NCBI GenBank assembly: GCA_964516925.1
Contig: CAZEXL010000003.1
Span: 37,062 to 101,061, forward strand
Reading direction: 5' to 3'
DNA from: CAG-552 sp964516925
GTDB lineage: Bacteria > Bacillota > Clostridia > Christensenellales > Pumilibacteraceae
Length of the DNA: 64,000 bases
The notes beneath the pieces were generated by a model. The model saw nothing but the letters and a program-made list of their open reading frames with translations. It ran no database searches and was not told the DNA's origin. A program made the translations under genes and the position numbers. Position 1 is the stretch's first letter. Every line of letters begins with the position of its first letter. This document shows positions 52,401 to 62,221 of this stretch, piece after piece.

Positions 52401-52454
52401 TCAAAAAACGGCAAAAATAAAATTCTTTTTACAATTCTTTTGCAATCTTTTTGT

Positions 52455-52483
52455 TTGACTTTTATTTTTATAAAGGTTATACT
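52455..52483 (+). promoter_or_regulatory. SigA-type promoter of gap
   Basis: TTGACT (52455-52460), 17-bp spacer, TATACT (52478-52483). Leader of about 100 nt, rich in A/T, with no riboswitch recognised. Confidence 0.75.
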
Positions 52484-52588
52484 AGAAAAGTAAAGACGAA
52501 AAAATGTTTTTTTCGCAAAAATATTTCGGTTTTTTTCGGATGTTTTGTCCGAATCCTAATAAAATACAATTTATAAGGAGAATTTATA

Positions 52589-53605
52589 ATGAAAAATGTT
52601 AGAGTTGCCATTAACGGTTTCGGAAGAATCGGTCGTTTGGCTTTCCGTCAGATGTTCGGCGCAGAAGGTTACGAAGTAGTAGCCATCAACAACCGCACGT
52701 TCAACCCCGGCATGCTTGCTCACCTTCTTAAGTACGACTCGACGCAGGGCAGATACGCTCTTTGCGATCAGGTCAGCGTAGACGGCGATTGCCTCGTAAT
52801 CGGCGACAAGAAGGTTAAGTTTTATGCCGAAGCGGACGCAACCAAGCTTCCGTGGGGCGAACTCGATATCGACGTAGTGCTCGAATGCACCGGCGCTTAT
52901 ACGTCTATCGAAAAGGCTATGGAGCACGTTACCGCAGGCGCAAAGAAAGTAGTTATCTCTGCACCGGCAAAAGGTGATATGCCCACCATCGTATTCGGCG
53001 TAAACGAAAAGACGCTTAAGCCCTCCGACAAGGTTATTTCGGCAGCTTCCTGCACGACCAACTGTCTTGCTCCCATGGCAAAGGGTCTTAACGATCTTTG
53101 CCCCATCGAAAAGGGCTTCATGACCACCATTCACGCATACACCGGCGACCAGAGCACTTTGGACGCTCCCCACAAAAAGGGCGACTTCCGTCGCGCTCGT
53201 GCAGCCGCAGTAAACATCGTTCCCAATTCTACCGGTGCGGCTAAGGCAATCGGTCTCGTTATTCCCGAACTCAACGGCAAGCTCGACGGCGCTGCTCAGC
53301 GTGTGCCCGTTGCTACCGGCTCGGTAACCGAACTCGTTGCAGTCGTAAACGGCGTAGTTACGGCAGAGCAAGTAAACGCAAAGATGAAGTCGGTTGCAAA
53401 CCCGTCGTACGGCTACACCGAAGAACAGCTCGTTTCGTCCGACGTTATCGGCATGAGCTACGGTTCGCTTTTCGACGCAACTCAAACCAAGGTTACTTCG
53501 CTTGGCGACAAGTCGCTTGTTAAGGTAGTATCGTGGTACGACAACGAAATGTCGTATACCTGCCAGATGGTAAGAACTATCAAGTACTTCGCACAGCTTA
53601 AATAA
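52589..53605 (+). CDS. gap: Glyceraldehyde-3-phosphate dehydrogenase
   Basis: 338 residues. Rossmann start N-G-F-G-R-I-G-R, active site S-C-T-T-N-C (Cys near 155), H-A-Y-T-G-D and W-Y-D-N-E-M-S-Y. At the cofactor position the usual I-N-D is I-N-N-R-T, which removes the Asp that selects NAD and adds an Arg. Ribosome site aaggaga. No pgk or tpi follows in this window. Confidence 0.95.
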   Translation: MKNVRVAINGFGRIGRLAFRQMFGAEGYEVVAINNRTFNPGMLAHLLKYDSTQGRYALCDQVSVDGDCLVIGDKKVKFYAEADATKLPWGELDIDVVLECTGAYTSIEKAMEHVTAGAKKVVISAPAKGDMPTIVFGVNEKTLKPSDKVISAASCTTNCLAPMAKGLNDLCPIEKGFMTTIHAYTGDQSTLDAPHKKGDFRRARAAAVNIVPNSTGAAKAIGLVIPELNGKLDGAAQRVPVATGSVTELVAVVNGVVTAEQVNAKMKSVANPSYGYTEEQLVSSDVIGMSYGSLFDATQTKVTSLGDKSLVKVVSWYDNEMSYTCQMVRTIKYFAQLK

Positions 53606-53664
53606 TTTCGAGTTATCCGTTTTGCGATCCCGTTGGCAAAACGATAGCTATTGCAAGCTAGGGG

Positions 53665-53690
53665 GCAACGAATTTTTTCGTTGCTCTTTT
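53665..53690 (+). terminator. Terminator of gap
   Basis: 8-bp stem 53665-53672/53677-53684 with four-T loop, then tctttt. Confidence 0.78.
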
Positions 53691-53793
53691 GCTTTTGTCC
53701 TATAAAAATAAAAGCATTAGTTTTAATATTCTTGACTACGGTGAAGATAAATGGTATAATTATTTCGTATCATTTTATAAAAAGGATAACGCT

Positions 53794-56700
53794 ATGAAAG
53801 AAAAATTATCAAACGACACGGGTAAGAAAAAAAGAGGCTGTTGTTTTAACGCCTGCATGACCGTTCTTATATTCAATTTTGTCGTAATGTGCGTGCTAAT
53901 CGTCGTAGGATGGACGGTGGGCAATAATTATTGCAAGCAAGAACTGGGAATGTCGCTTGGCGAAACTTTTGCCGTATACAGAGGATTATACGCTTCCGAC
54001 GGCAAATTCGTAGACAACGGATATTCCGATTCCGACGAAAGCGGTTTTTACGATTCGGTGGGTGACGCGTTACTGCTAAAACAAGGCGCGATAAACGGTG
54101 AAGATTTCAAACAAGTCCTTATCGAGAGTCTTAAAGCGTCTTCTAACGGCACATCCGAAAATTCGGGAGTGCAGCCGCTGAATGCAACCGAGGGCGACGA
54201 CGAACAACCCGATTTGTTTATGGATTATCTTTCAAGCGTGCTTGTCGCCGAAAATTTCGATCAAGAAAAAATAGATTCCATAGGCACCGAAAGTCAGGCA
54301 AACACCAATCTTAAAATTACAGATCGTCAGCTTGCGGCTTTTTTAAACGGCGTTTTAAATACGATAGTAAGCGATTATCTAAGCGAACAAATAGCAAATT
54401 CTGCCGAGGAGGGTGTGTTTGACGCAAGCGAACTCGATTTGGGCGATTGTTTTGAAGTTAGTCAAATAAAGTTTTATTCGCAAAATTACGAGCTTGACGA
54501 AGCATACACCGAAGTAAGTATGGCTCGTCTAACGATTTCCGTAGGGCTTTCCGACTTATTAAGTTCGCTAGAAAAATCCATGAACGTCCAAAAGATGATA
54601 GAATCCATGCCGGAACTTCAAAGCTTGGGCGCTTCGGCTAAAAGTATGGTAAGCAGCGCGTTCGGAATTATGCGCGGCATTCTTCCTAAAAGAATTTATT
54701 TAACGCTAGATATGGGCTTGTCTCATAACGTCAGCCCTAGCGTTTATATAAACGATATGGGCATGGGCAACGACAAGATGAACAACTTGCTAAACATGTT
54801 CAAAAAAGCGGGCATGGACGTACAACAGATGCTGGACGACGCTTTCGTCAATCCCGACGGAGATATTGCAAAACTCATGACCGATCTTAACGCGTCCGTT
54901 TCGCTCGGCGAAATAATAAAGGACGGCGCGATAGACTGCGACGTGTATCAGCTTGTAATAGACCTTAGCAAGCTTAATTACGAGCAGACGGACAATGGCG
55001 AAGTACTAAAGCCGGAGCAACAGCGCATTTCGTCCGACGATATTTTAAATAGTTTAAAAATCGTTTTGCACGACAACGGTGAATACCTTAATCAACTAAA
55101 AGGCAGTGAGTACAGCTACAAAAACGTTTCGTTCAAACGTACCGAAAGCGGCGAATTAGATATGAGTTCGGGCGAGCCCGTCATTTTGGAGCAAGGCGAG
55201 CAGTACTACGTTACTACCGCCGACGAGTTAAACAGGTTGATAGGCGACTACGAACGATATTTGTTGGCTAGATTTTCTAATGCGTACGGTCTTAAGGCAA
55301 ATTGTACGCTCGACGAAATAATCGAAACGTTCACCGCCGAAAATTTTTCGACCGAAAAGGCGCTCGATCTTTTTGACGCCGACAAAATAAAAGCGGTAAT
55401 AAACGGCGAAGCTAACGGAGTAGCAATAACCGATAAGATGCTTGCCGCAATATTTGCAAAAATGCTTCCGTCGCTTTTAGAGGGCGGCGAGATCAGCTCG
55501 GACTGCCTTGGTATAGAATATATTTACTTGCAGCAAAAACAGTCGAACGAAATTCATTACGTACTTAACGTGGGACTGAATATCGATATGTCTATACTTA
55601 TCGAGTCTTCGGAACTTGACGAGTCCGTTGCGAAAATATTAAAAAATATAATCGGCAAAACGGTTATCGTCGAGGCTGGAGTGGATATAACACTCGGTAT
55701 GGCTGAAGACGAATACATGGAAACGACTCTTTCGTTTAACGGTTTGGACGTATCCGCGCTTAACAAGCTTTTGGGTGCGTTCGGCGTACTCGGAACGGAC
55801 GAAAGCGGGAATGCGTTGACGCTAAGCGGTTTCGTAGATTCTATGCTTAGCCCCGTTCACGAGCTTATAAACAATCTCGGTTCTACGCTAGGCGGTCTTT
55901 CGCTTCAACCGTCTGAAATTAAGTTACCGGACGTATACGCTCTTTTGTCCAAAGCGGTCAACGGTTCTAAGTTGGAGGACGACGCCGATTACGTCACCGC
56001 TCAAACGCTTAAAAACGCGCTCAGATTGTTTATAAACGAAGGCCCGATTGCGGACGACGGCAGCGCGTATTCTTTCTTCCGCGACCAAAACGCAACCGCA
56101 ATAAACGAGTACAACGCTTCTAACGAACAGGCGCTTTTAAACGAGCTTTCCGCAAAGTACGGATTTAACTACACCGTAAACGGATATACGCTTACGCTCG
56201 ACGAAGTTCTTTACGTTTTAGGCATAGGTAATTTAAGCGATACGTCTCGTGTGGACGAAATGAAAATCTACGATTTGATAGATTCCGCTAAGCTTGAAGA
56301 ATTGGCTTTTGCAAGCGGTGAGTGGCAAAAATCGCTTAAGGCAAGTATAAACAACGTTACGTACGTCGAAGATAGCGCAAAATCGGATATGCTTACCGCA
56401 CTTGTTAAAAAAGTCGTGCTGGGCGGTTCGGTCGACTTTAGTAAATTCGGTGACTTTAACGAAAACGATTTGCTTTTCGTTAAACTTAGCGAAGAAGGCG
56501 GCAAACAATATCTCAGCGTTACCGTCAAAGTTTTGCTTTCCGACGTGTTGCCGACGCTTAGCGACCAATCGATGCAAGATTTTATTGATATGCTTTTGCC
56601 TCAAAGCGAATCCATAATAACTTTTAAGGTGGACGTTTCCGCAGATTCCGGCAATAGCGAAGCTAAAATAATAATCAACGGCAACGAAGAAGCCAGCGAG

Positions 56701-58428
56701 TCGCTTTTTGATATGCTTAAAAAGATGGGCAACGAATTTGACCTTACTTCCATAAGCAACGGAGTAAAAGATTCGTTTAATACGCTTAAAGATACTATAA
56801 ACGTGGAAATAGGCGACGGCGAGTTGTTGCTTCCCAATGTCTTTGCACTCATCGACGACAAGCTCTTGGATAATATGTACGATGACGACGGCGCTTCGAT
56901 AAAAGAAGCGTTAAGCGGCGTTATGAAAACAAGCGAAACCGTTCCTTTCGGACAAACGCGTACAAGGCGAGAACTTCTTTCCGACGGTATAATCGGCGTT
57001 AAGCCTAATGACGACTATTCCGAATTTATGAACGATATAAAAACCAAATATTTCATTAAAGGCGAAGCGGCAAACGCAACGACTATAGACGGTTTGTATT
57101 CCTATATAAACGTCGATAATTTTAATGCGGCGTATATCGACGTAAGCGGACAGAACGGTATGGCGTACACTACCAAACAGTCGGATTCGACAGACGCTCA
57201 AAACGGGTTAATGCCGCTACTTAAACTCGGCGACGTAGGCGCTATGTTCAAAGATAAACTTAGCGGAAAGCTACAAAACGCACAAGTTCATTCGCTTTCG
57301 GTAAACGGCGACGATTTGATACTAAACGCCTTCATACCGCTTAGCGACGTGTTTACGCAAAGTGACGATTTAAAAAAGCTTATGCCGATAGAGTACTTTT
57401 ACGTTAAGGTTACGATAAACACCGTAACGCTTCTTGACGACGGCGATACGAAGTACTACGAATGCGAGATAACGATCAACGACATGGGAGAGTCTCAAAA
57501 TAAGCTGTTCGAAATTGCAAAGAAATTAAGCGGAGCGGACGCAATCGACGTAAGCAAGCTTTGTAAAGAACTCGGAGTTGCCGTTCACGATGCAATCAAA
57601 ACGCTCGACGATGCGTACGGCGAAGGCAACTACAAGTTGACTGACGGCGGTATCGAACTTAAGGATATATTCACTTTTATAGGAACGAACGTCGCTAAGG
57701 ACAAAACGTTAACCGCCGAACAAATAAAAGCGGCTGTTCAAGGAATGTATCAAGCTAGAAGCGACGGAAACAACGTTAACAACTACAAATTAAGCGACGT
57801 GGTCAAAAACGAAATTGCGTCGTCCGTCGACGCTAATATAGTCAGCAACCTTGTAAACGGAACTGTCTCGCTTACCGACAAAGAGCTCGGAGCGTATCTT
57901 AAAACGCAAGTATCCGACGTAGGCGAAGTTGTGCAAACCAACATTCTTGCGGCAAATCCCACGGCTTCGTCCAAGCAGCTCGGCGACAGAAACGTTTTAA
58001 ACGGTGCGTTGGACGCTGCGCTCGACAGTGGCAAAACGTACGTTCAAATAACCGTAAAAGCAGATATAAGCAAACTTGAAGGCGACGAAAGTATGGCAGC
58101 CAACGCGAAACTGTTGCTTCCGAGCGAAATGTACGTAACGTTCGTGCTCGTTTACGAAAACGATTCGTTCGGCTACGTGGATTTTGCGATTAACGCAATG
58201 ACCGCACAGCAAAGACAAACGCTTATAAAGCTGACGGGCATAGACTTCAGCCTCGTTCAAAACAACCTTAGGACCGAAGCTAACAAATGCATTTCTAAGG
58301 TAAACGAATTCTTCGTCGGCGTAAAAGGGCTTGCTGCGCTTAACGGCAAAACGATAATTCACGACTTTACCGAAGTCAGCGATTCCACCTCGGCTCGAGG
58401 ACAATACGCTTGCAAAGAAGCGGCATAG
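53794..58428 (+). CDS. Giant membrane-anchored protein with five diverged modules
   Basis: 1544 residues. Start at ATG 53794 after aaaggataacgct. Basic, Cys-rich N-terminus (K-K-K-R-G-C-C-F), one membrane span at about 23-45, then an outside region of about 1500 residues with no known domain. By eye I see five modules of about 165-205 residues near 172-375, 541-745, 857-1050, 1145-1310 and 1355-1544. They share, in varying part, a helix often starting L-T-D/I-T-D-x-x-L-A-A, a strand block ending L-S-D-L/V, an L-P-x-x-x-Y-V/L-T block, N-x-M/N-G, and a K-L/K-K-L helix. The strand-helix order and the I-T-D-x-x-L start remind me of YpmS/YceB-like (BPI-type) folds; this is a guess. Function unknown. 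Highly acidic, few Cys. Confidence 0.8.
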   Translation: MKEKLSNDTGKKKRGCCFNACMTVLIFNFVVMCVLIVVGWTVGNNYCKQELGMSLGETFAVYRGLYASDGKFVDNGYSDSDESGFYDSVGDALLLKQGAINGEDFKQVLIESLKASSNGTSENSGVQPLNATEGDDEQPDLFMDYLSSVLVAENFDQEKIDSIGTESQANTNLKITDRQLAAFLNGVLNTIVSDYLSEQIANSAEEGVFDASELDLGDCFEVSQIKFYSQNYELDEAYTEVSMARLTISVGLSDLLSSLEKSMNVQKMIESMPELQSLGASAKSMVSSAFGIMRGILPKRIYLTLDMGLSHNVSPSVYINDMGMGNDKMNNLLNMFKKAGMDVQQMLDDAFVNPDGDIAKLMTDLNASVSLGEIIKDGAIDCDVYQLVIDLSKLNYEQTDNGEVLKPEQQRISSDDILNSLKIVLHDNGEYLNQLKGSEYSYKNVSFKRTESGELDMSSGEPVILEQGEQYYVTTADELNRLIGDYERYLLARFSNAYGLKANCTLDEIIETFTAENFSTEKALDLFDADKIKAVINGEANGVAITDKMLAAIFAKMLPSLLEGGEISSDCLGIEYIYLQQKQSNEIHYVLNVGLNIDMSILIESSELDESVAKILKNIIGKTVIVEAGVDITLGMAEDEYMETTLSFNGLDVSALNKLLGAFGVLGTDESGNALTLSGFVDSMLSPVHELINNLGSTLGGLSLQPSEIKLPDVYALLSKAVNGSKLEDDADYVTAQTLKNALRLFINEGPIADDGSAYSFFRDQNATAINEYNASNEQALLNELSAKYGFNYTVNGYTLTLDEVLYVLGIGNLSDTSRVDEMKIYDLIDSAKLEELAFASGEWQKSLKASINNVTYVEDSAKSDMLTALVKKVVLGGSVDFSKFGDFNENDLLFVKLSEEGGKQYLSVTVKVLLSDVLPTLSDQSMQDFIDMLLPQSESIITFKVDVSADSGNSEAKIIINGNEEASESLFDMLKKMGNEFDLTSISNGVKDSFNTLKDTINVEIGDGELLLPNVFALIDDKLLDNMYDDDGASIKEALSGVMKTSETVPFGQTRTRRELLSDGIIGVKPNDDYSEFMNDIKTKYFIKGEAANATTIDGLYSYINVDNFNAAYIDVSGQNGMAYTTKQSDSTDAQNGLMPLLKLGDVGAMFKDKLSGKLQNAQVHSLSVNGDDLILNAFIPLSDVFTQSDDLKKLMPIEYFYVKVTINTVTLLDDGDTKYYECEITINDMGESQNKLFEIAKKLSGADAIDVSKLCKELGVAVHDAIKTLDDAYGEGNYKLTDGGIELKDIFTFIGTNVAKDKTLTAEQIKAAVQGMYQARSDGNNVNNYKLSDVVKNEIASSVDANIVSNLVNGTVSLTDKELGAYLKTQVSDVGEVVQTNILAANPTASSKQLGDRNVLNGALDAALDSGKTYVQITVKADISKLEGDESMAANAKLLLPSEMYVTFVLVYENDSFGYVDFAINAMTAQQRQTLIKLTGIDFSLVQNNLRTEANKCISKVNEFFVGVKGLAALNGKTIIHDFTEVSDSTSARGQYACKEAA

Positions 58429-58435
58429 CGACAAA

Positions 58436-58466
58436 ATAAAGCCGTATCGACAAGGTACGGCTTTAT
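58436..58466 (+). terminator. Hairpin after the giant gene
   Basis: 11-bp perfect stem 58436-58446/58456-58466. T run is weak, so it may be a partial terminator. Confidence 0.55.
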
Positions 58467-58514
58467 CGATACTCGTTTGCTTAACGGCTACGTACGTAGC
58501 AAAAAAGGAGAAAG

Positions 58515-61031
58515 ATGGAAGAAACTTTTATCATAATAGACGGTAACAGCCTTATAAACAGAGCGTTTTACGCGCTACCTCCGCTTAGCGGCAAGGACGG
58601 AAAGCCCACGCAAGCCGTATACGGTTTTATGACCATGCTAATAAAACTTATGGACTATAAGCCGTCTTATTTGGCGGTAGCTTTCGACCTGAAAGCGCCT
58701 ACGTTCAGACACAAAGCCTATCCTTTGTACAAAGCCAATCGCAAAGGAATGCCCGACGAACTAGCCGTTCAAATGCCCATACTAAAGGATCTTTTGCGCA
58801 CTATGGGAATCACCGTAGTGGAAAAGGAAGGGTACGAGGCTGACGATATAATCGGCACTATGGCATCACGTTACGGCGGCAATACGTACGTCGTAACGGG
58901 CGACCGCGACAGCTTTCAGCTTATCTCCGACAACGTAAAAGTACTAATGACCAAAAAGGGAATAAGCGAGACCGTTGAATTCGACAAGCAAGAGTTAAAA
59001 AACGAATACGAGCTTACTCCGTACGGCGTTATAGTTTACAAGGCGCTTGCCGGCGACAGTAGCGACAACATTCCGGGCGTACCTGGCATAGGCGACAAAA
59101 CGGCGACTCAGCTTGTAAACAAGTACGGCACTTTGGACGCATTGTACGACGACGTTGAAAACGTAAAAGGCAAGCTAAAAGAAAAACTTCTAGTCGGCAA
59201 ACAAAGCGCGTATACGTCGCTTATGCTTGCTACGATAGACACCAACGTGCCTCAATTACCCAAAGCGGAAGAGTGCAAATTCAGATTTCCGTTCGAAGCT
59301 AAGGTGGCGGGGCTTTTTGAAGAACTTAACTTTAAATCTTTGCTTAAACGAAGCGAGCTTTTTGCGGGCGAAACGTCTTCTAAAAGCGAATTCCCACAAT
59401 GCGAAATCGTTTCGCTAAGCGAGTTCGAGCGAGTCGTTAATTGCGACAAGGCTCCGTTTATTTTCGGAAAAACGGCTATGTTTACCGCAATAGACGGCAA
59501 AGGGTACGAGTTGCCCGTTCGCGAAACGCTTCTCGGCGACGGCGTCGGCGCAGACGAAGCGCTTGAAAGATTAAAGGATTGGCTGTGCGGAAATAGCTTA
59601 AAAATTGTTTTCGACGCCAAAACGCTAAAAAAGAAGTTGCGTTCGTTTGGCGTAACGCTAAACAACTATTTCGACGTTGCGCTATGCAGTTACGTAATCG
59701 ATCCGTCGCAATCTCGTCAATCGATTGTAGGGCTAGGCGAGGCGTACGGAATATACGGCGGCGAGCCGCTCGTTTTGCAAGCGTTGCAACAAAGGCAGCT
59801 CGAAGAGCTGAAAAAAGACGGAACCGAAAAACTTTACTACGAAGTGGAGCTTCCGCTTGTAGACGTGTTGTTCGATATGGAACAAACGGGGTTCAAGGTC
59901 GACCGCTGTATGCTGGATGACCTTAACGAGCGATATTCCGCGCAAATAAAGGTTTTGCAAGAAGAAATAATTTTTATGGCGGGCAAGAATTTTAATATAA
60001 ACTCTCCTAAGCAGCTTGCCGTGGTTTTGTTCGAAGATTTAAATATTCCGTATCCTAAAAAAACCAAAAGTTATTCGACTAGCGCTGAAATTTTAGAGCC
60101 GCTGTCGGGAAGTTATCCGATAATAAAAAAAGTGCTTAACTATCGCTTTCTTTCTAAGCTCAAAAGCACGTATATCGAAGGCTTAAAGCCGCTACTCGAT
60201 TCTAACGGCGTGGTTCATACCGAGTTTAAGCAAATGCTTACCGCTACTGGACGACTGTCCAGCGTAGAGCCTAATTTACAGAATATACCCGTTCGTACCG
60301 ACGAGGGGAAGGAGCTTCGCAAGCTGTTCGTTGCAAGGGACGGCAACGAACTTATAAGTGCCGACTATTCTCAGATAGAACTCAGGCTTATGGCGCATTT
60401 AAGCGGCGACGGTCTCATGCAAAAGATTTATTCGGACGGAGGAGATATTCACGCCTCTACCGCCGCCGAAGTAAACGGCGTACCGCTAAGCGAAGTAACG
60501 CCTCAAATGCGCCGTGACGCAAAGATAGTAAACTTCGGCATAATTTACGGAATGAGTGACTTCGGGCTTGCGCAAAGCCTTGGCATAACTCCGCGTCAAG
60601 CAGGGGCGTATATAAAACGATATTTCGATCGTTTTTCGGGTGTAAAAAGTTATTTGGACGGAGTCGTTGCGTTTGCAAACGAAACCGGTTATGCTCAGAC
60701 GCTTTTCTGCAGAAGACGTTATATTCCCGAGCTTAAGTCAAGCAGCTACACCACTCGTTCGTTCGGTCAGCGCGTTGCCATGAACACGCCGTTGCAAGGC
60801 TCGGCTGCCGACATAATAAAAAAGGCAATGATCGACGTCGCAAAACGGCTTAAAGGTAAAAAATCCAAACTTATATTGCAGATACACGATGAATTGATAA
60901 TCGACGCCGCAATCGACGAATCGGAAGAGGTAAAGAAAATTCTTATCGACAGCATGGAAAACGTGGTAAAGCTTTCCGTGCCGCTAAAAGTGGAGGTTGG
61001 CTGTGGAAAACGCTGGTACGACTGCAAATAA
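58515..61031 (+). CDS. polA: DNA polymerase I
   Basis: 838 residues. N-terminal 5' nuclease (residues 1-290; G-N-S-L-I-N-R-A, E-A-D-D-I-I-G-T, G-D-S-S-D-N-I-P-G-V-P-G), middle 3'-5' exonuclease-like domain that lacks the D-x-E motif and so is probably inactive, and family A polymerase (motif A D-Y-S-Q-I-E-L-R near 616, motif B R-x3-K-x6-Y-G near 668-679, motif C Q-I-H-D-E-L near 790). Fills gaps in repair and replaces Okazaki primers. Ribosome site aaaggag. Overlaps coaE by 29 bases; polA-coaE-slt order is common in Clostridia. Confidence 0.95.
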   Translation: MEETFIIIDGNSLINRAFYALPPLSGKDGKPTQAVYGFMTMLIKLMDYKPSYLAVAFDLKAPTFRHKAYPLYKANRKGMPDELAVQMPILKDLLRTMGITVVEKEGYEADDIIGTMASRYGGNTYVVTGDRDSFQLISDNVKVLMTKKGISETVEFDKQELKNEYELTPYGVIVYKALAGDSSDNIPGVPGIGDKTATQLVNKYGTLDALYDDVENVKGKLKEKLLVGKQSAYTSLMLATIDTNVPQLPKAEECKFRFPFEAKVAGLFEELNFKSLLKRSELFAGETSSKSEFPQCEIVSLSEFERVVNCDKAPFIFGKTAMFTAIDGKGYELPVRETLLGDGVGADEALERLKDWLCGNSLKIVFDAKTLKKKLRSFGVTLNNYFDVALCSYVIDPSQSRQSIVGLGEAYGIYGGEPLVLQALQQRQLEELKKDGTEKLYYEVELPLVDVLFDMEQTGFKVDRCMLDDLNERYSAQIKVLQEEIIFMAGKNFNINSPKQLAVVLFEDLNIPYPKKTKSYSTSAEILEPLSGSYPIIKKVLNYRFLSKLKSTYIEGLKPLLDSNGVVHTEFKQMLTATGRLSSVEPNLQNIPVRTDEGKELRKLFVARDGNELISADYSQIELRLMAHLSGDGLMQKIYSDGGDIHASTAAEVNGVPLSEVTPQMRRDAKIVNFGIIYGMSDFGLAQSLGITPRQAGAYIKRYFDRFSGVKSYLDGVVAFANETGYAQTLFCRRRYIPELKSSSYTTRSFGQRVAMNTPLQGSAADIIKKAMIDVAKRLKGKKSKLILQIHDELIIDAAIDESEEVKKILIDSMENVVKLSVPLKVEVGCGKRWYDCK

Positions 61032-61596
61032 AAAAGCTTTCGCGCTTATAGGAGGCATTGCAAGCGGAAAGACTGCCGTAAGCGATATATTCGCTAAGCT
61101 AGGGGCGTATATTATAGATGCGGACGTTATATCGCATAATATAACCGCCAAGGGAAGCGAAGGTGAGGCAATGCTAAAAAAGAATTTTTCCGATTGTGTA
61201 ACCGACGGAACGCTCGATCGCAGAGCGTTAAAAGAAAAAGTTTTCAACGATGACAAAGCGTTAAAGAAGCTTAATAGGCTTACTCATCCGCTTATAATGG
61301 CGCAAATCGAAGCGGAGCTTAAAAAGGCGTCGTGCACGGCAATAGTAGTAATGCCGACTCCGCTTAAGCTCGAACGCTTCGACGGCGTAATAAACGTGTA
61401 CGCGCCTATGAACGTGCGTATAGAACGCGTAACCAAAAGGGATAATATAACCGTCGACCTTGCGCAAAAAATAATAGCGGCGCAACTCAGTGACGTTAAA
61501 GCGGCGTCGCTGTCCGATTATACGTTTGTAAACGACGGAAGTTACGACGATCTAAAACTAGCGGTAACCAAGTGGTGGGAGATTTTTGGCAAATAA
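61003..61596 (+). CDS. coaE: Dephospho-CoA kinase
   Basis: 197 residues; last step of coenzyme A synthesis. P-loop G-G-I-A-S-G-K-T, then D-A-D-V-I-S-H and R-R-A-L-K-E-K-V-F, which are typical CoaE. GTG start at 61003, seven bases after ggagg; an upstream TTG at 60997 is less likely. The start lies inside polA, so translation is coupled. Confidence 0.88.
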   Translation: MENAGTTANKKAFALIGGIASGKTAVSDIFAKLGAYIIDADVISHNITAKGSEGEAMLKKNFSDCVTDGTLDRRALKEKVFNDDKALKKLNRLTHPLIMAQIEAELKKASCTAIVVMPTPLKLERFDGVINVYAPMNVRIERVTKRDNITVDLAQKIIAAQLSDVKAASLSDYTFVNDGSYDDLKLAVTKWWEIFGK

Positions 61597-62104
61597 ACGA
61601 GCAAAAAGAATAATCGCATGTGCGTGTGCCGTTGCTCTGGCTGTGGCAATGGCGATGTCGGTTGCGATTTATTTTATTTTTCCCGTAAAATACGAGCAAA
61701 TTGTAGTCAAGTACTGCAACGAGTACGGCGTGGAGCCGTCCGTAGCGTGCGCCGTAATATGGACCGAAAGCAAGTTCGACGCAGACGCAAAATCGCAAGC
61801 GGGCGCATGCGGCTTAATGCAGCTTATGCCTTCTACCGCAAGCTGGATTTGCGACAATGCAGGGTTTAGTTACGATTACGAAAGTCTATTTAATCCCGAC
61901 TATAATATTCGTTTAGGAGTGTATTATCTAAGCTATTTACAACGCAAATTCAGCGGCGATTACGTTTACGCTGCCTACAACGCCGGCGAAGGAAACGTTT
62001 TCACGTGGCTAAACAGGGGTGGAACCATCGAATACGAAGAAACTTGTAGGTACGTAAGGCGGGTAAACGCAGCGTGCGCAGTATATCGGTATCGAATAAG
62101 GTGA
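61586..62104 (+). CDS. Membrane-anchored lytic transglycosylase (SLT)
   Basis: 172 residues with TTG start inside the end of coaE. One N-terminal span (about 9-31), then a goose-type lysozyme/SLT domain: catalytic Glu in W-T-E-S-K-F-D, then A-G-A-C-G-L-M-Q-L-M-P and A-Y-N-A-G-E-G-N-V. Cleaves the glycan of peptidoglycan at the outer face of the membrane. Typical third gene of the polA-coaE cluster. Confidence 0.9.
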   Translation: MANKRAKRIIACACAVALAVAMAMSVAIYFIFPVKYEQIVVKYCNEYGVEPSVACAVIWTESKFDADAKSQAGACGLMQLMPSTASWICDNAGFSYDYESLFNPDYNIRLGVYYLSYLQRKFSGDYVYAAYNAGEGNVFTWLNRGGTIEYEETCRYVRRVNAACAVYRYRIR

Positions 62105-62145
62105 TTGCTAACGGATAAGCGAAAAAAATTTCATAAAAACCACTA

Positions 62146-62174
62146 TTGACAATTATTATAAAATGAGTTATACT
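62146..62174 (+). promoter_or_regulatory. SigA-type promoter of fucO-like gene
   Basis: TTGACA (62146-62151), 17-bp spacer, TATACT (62169-62174). Confidence 0.83.
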
Positions 62175-62221
62175 GTTACTAAGGCGAAGAGCCGAAAGAA
62201 ACTAAATAAGGAGAAACAACT

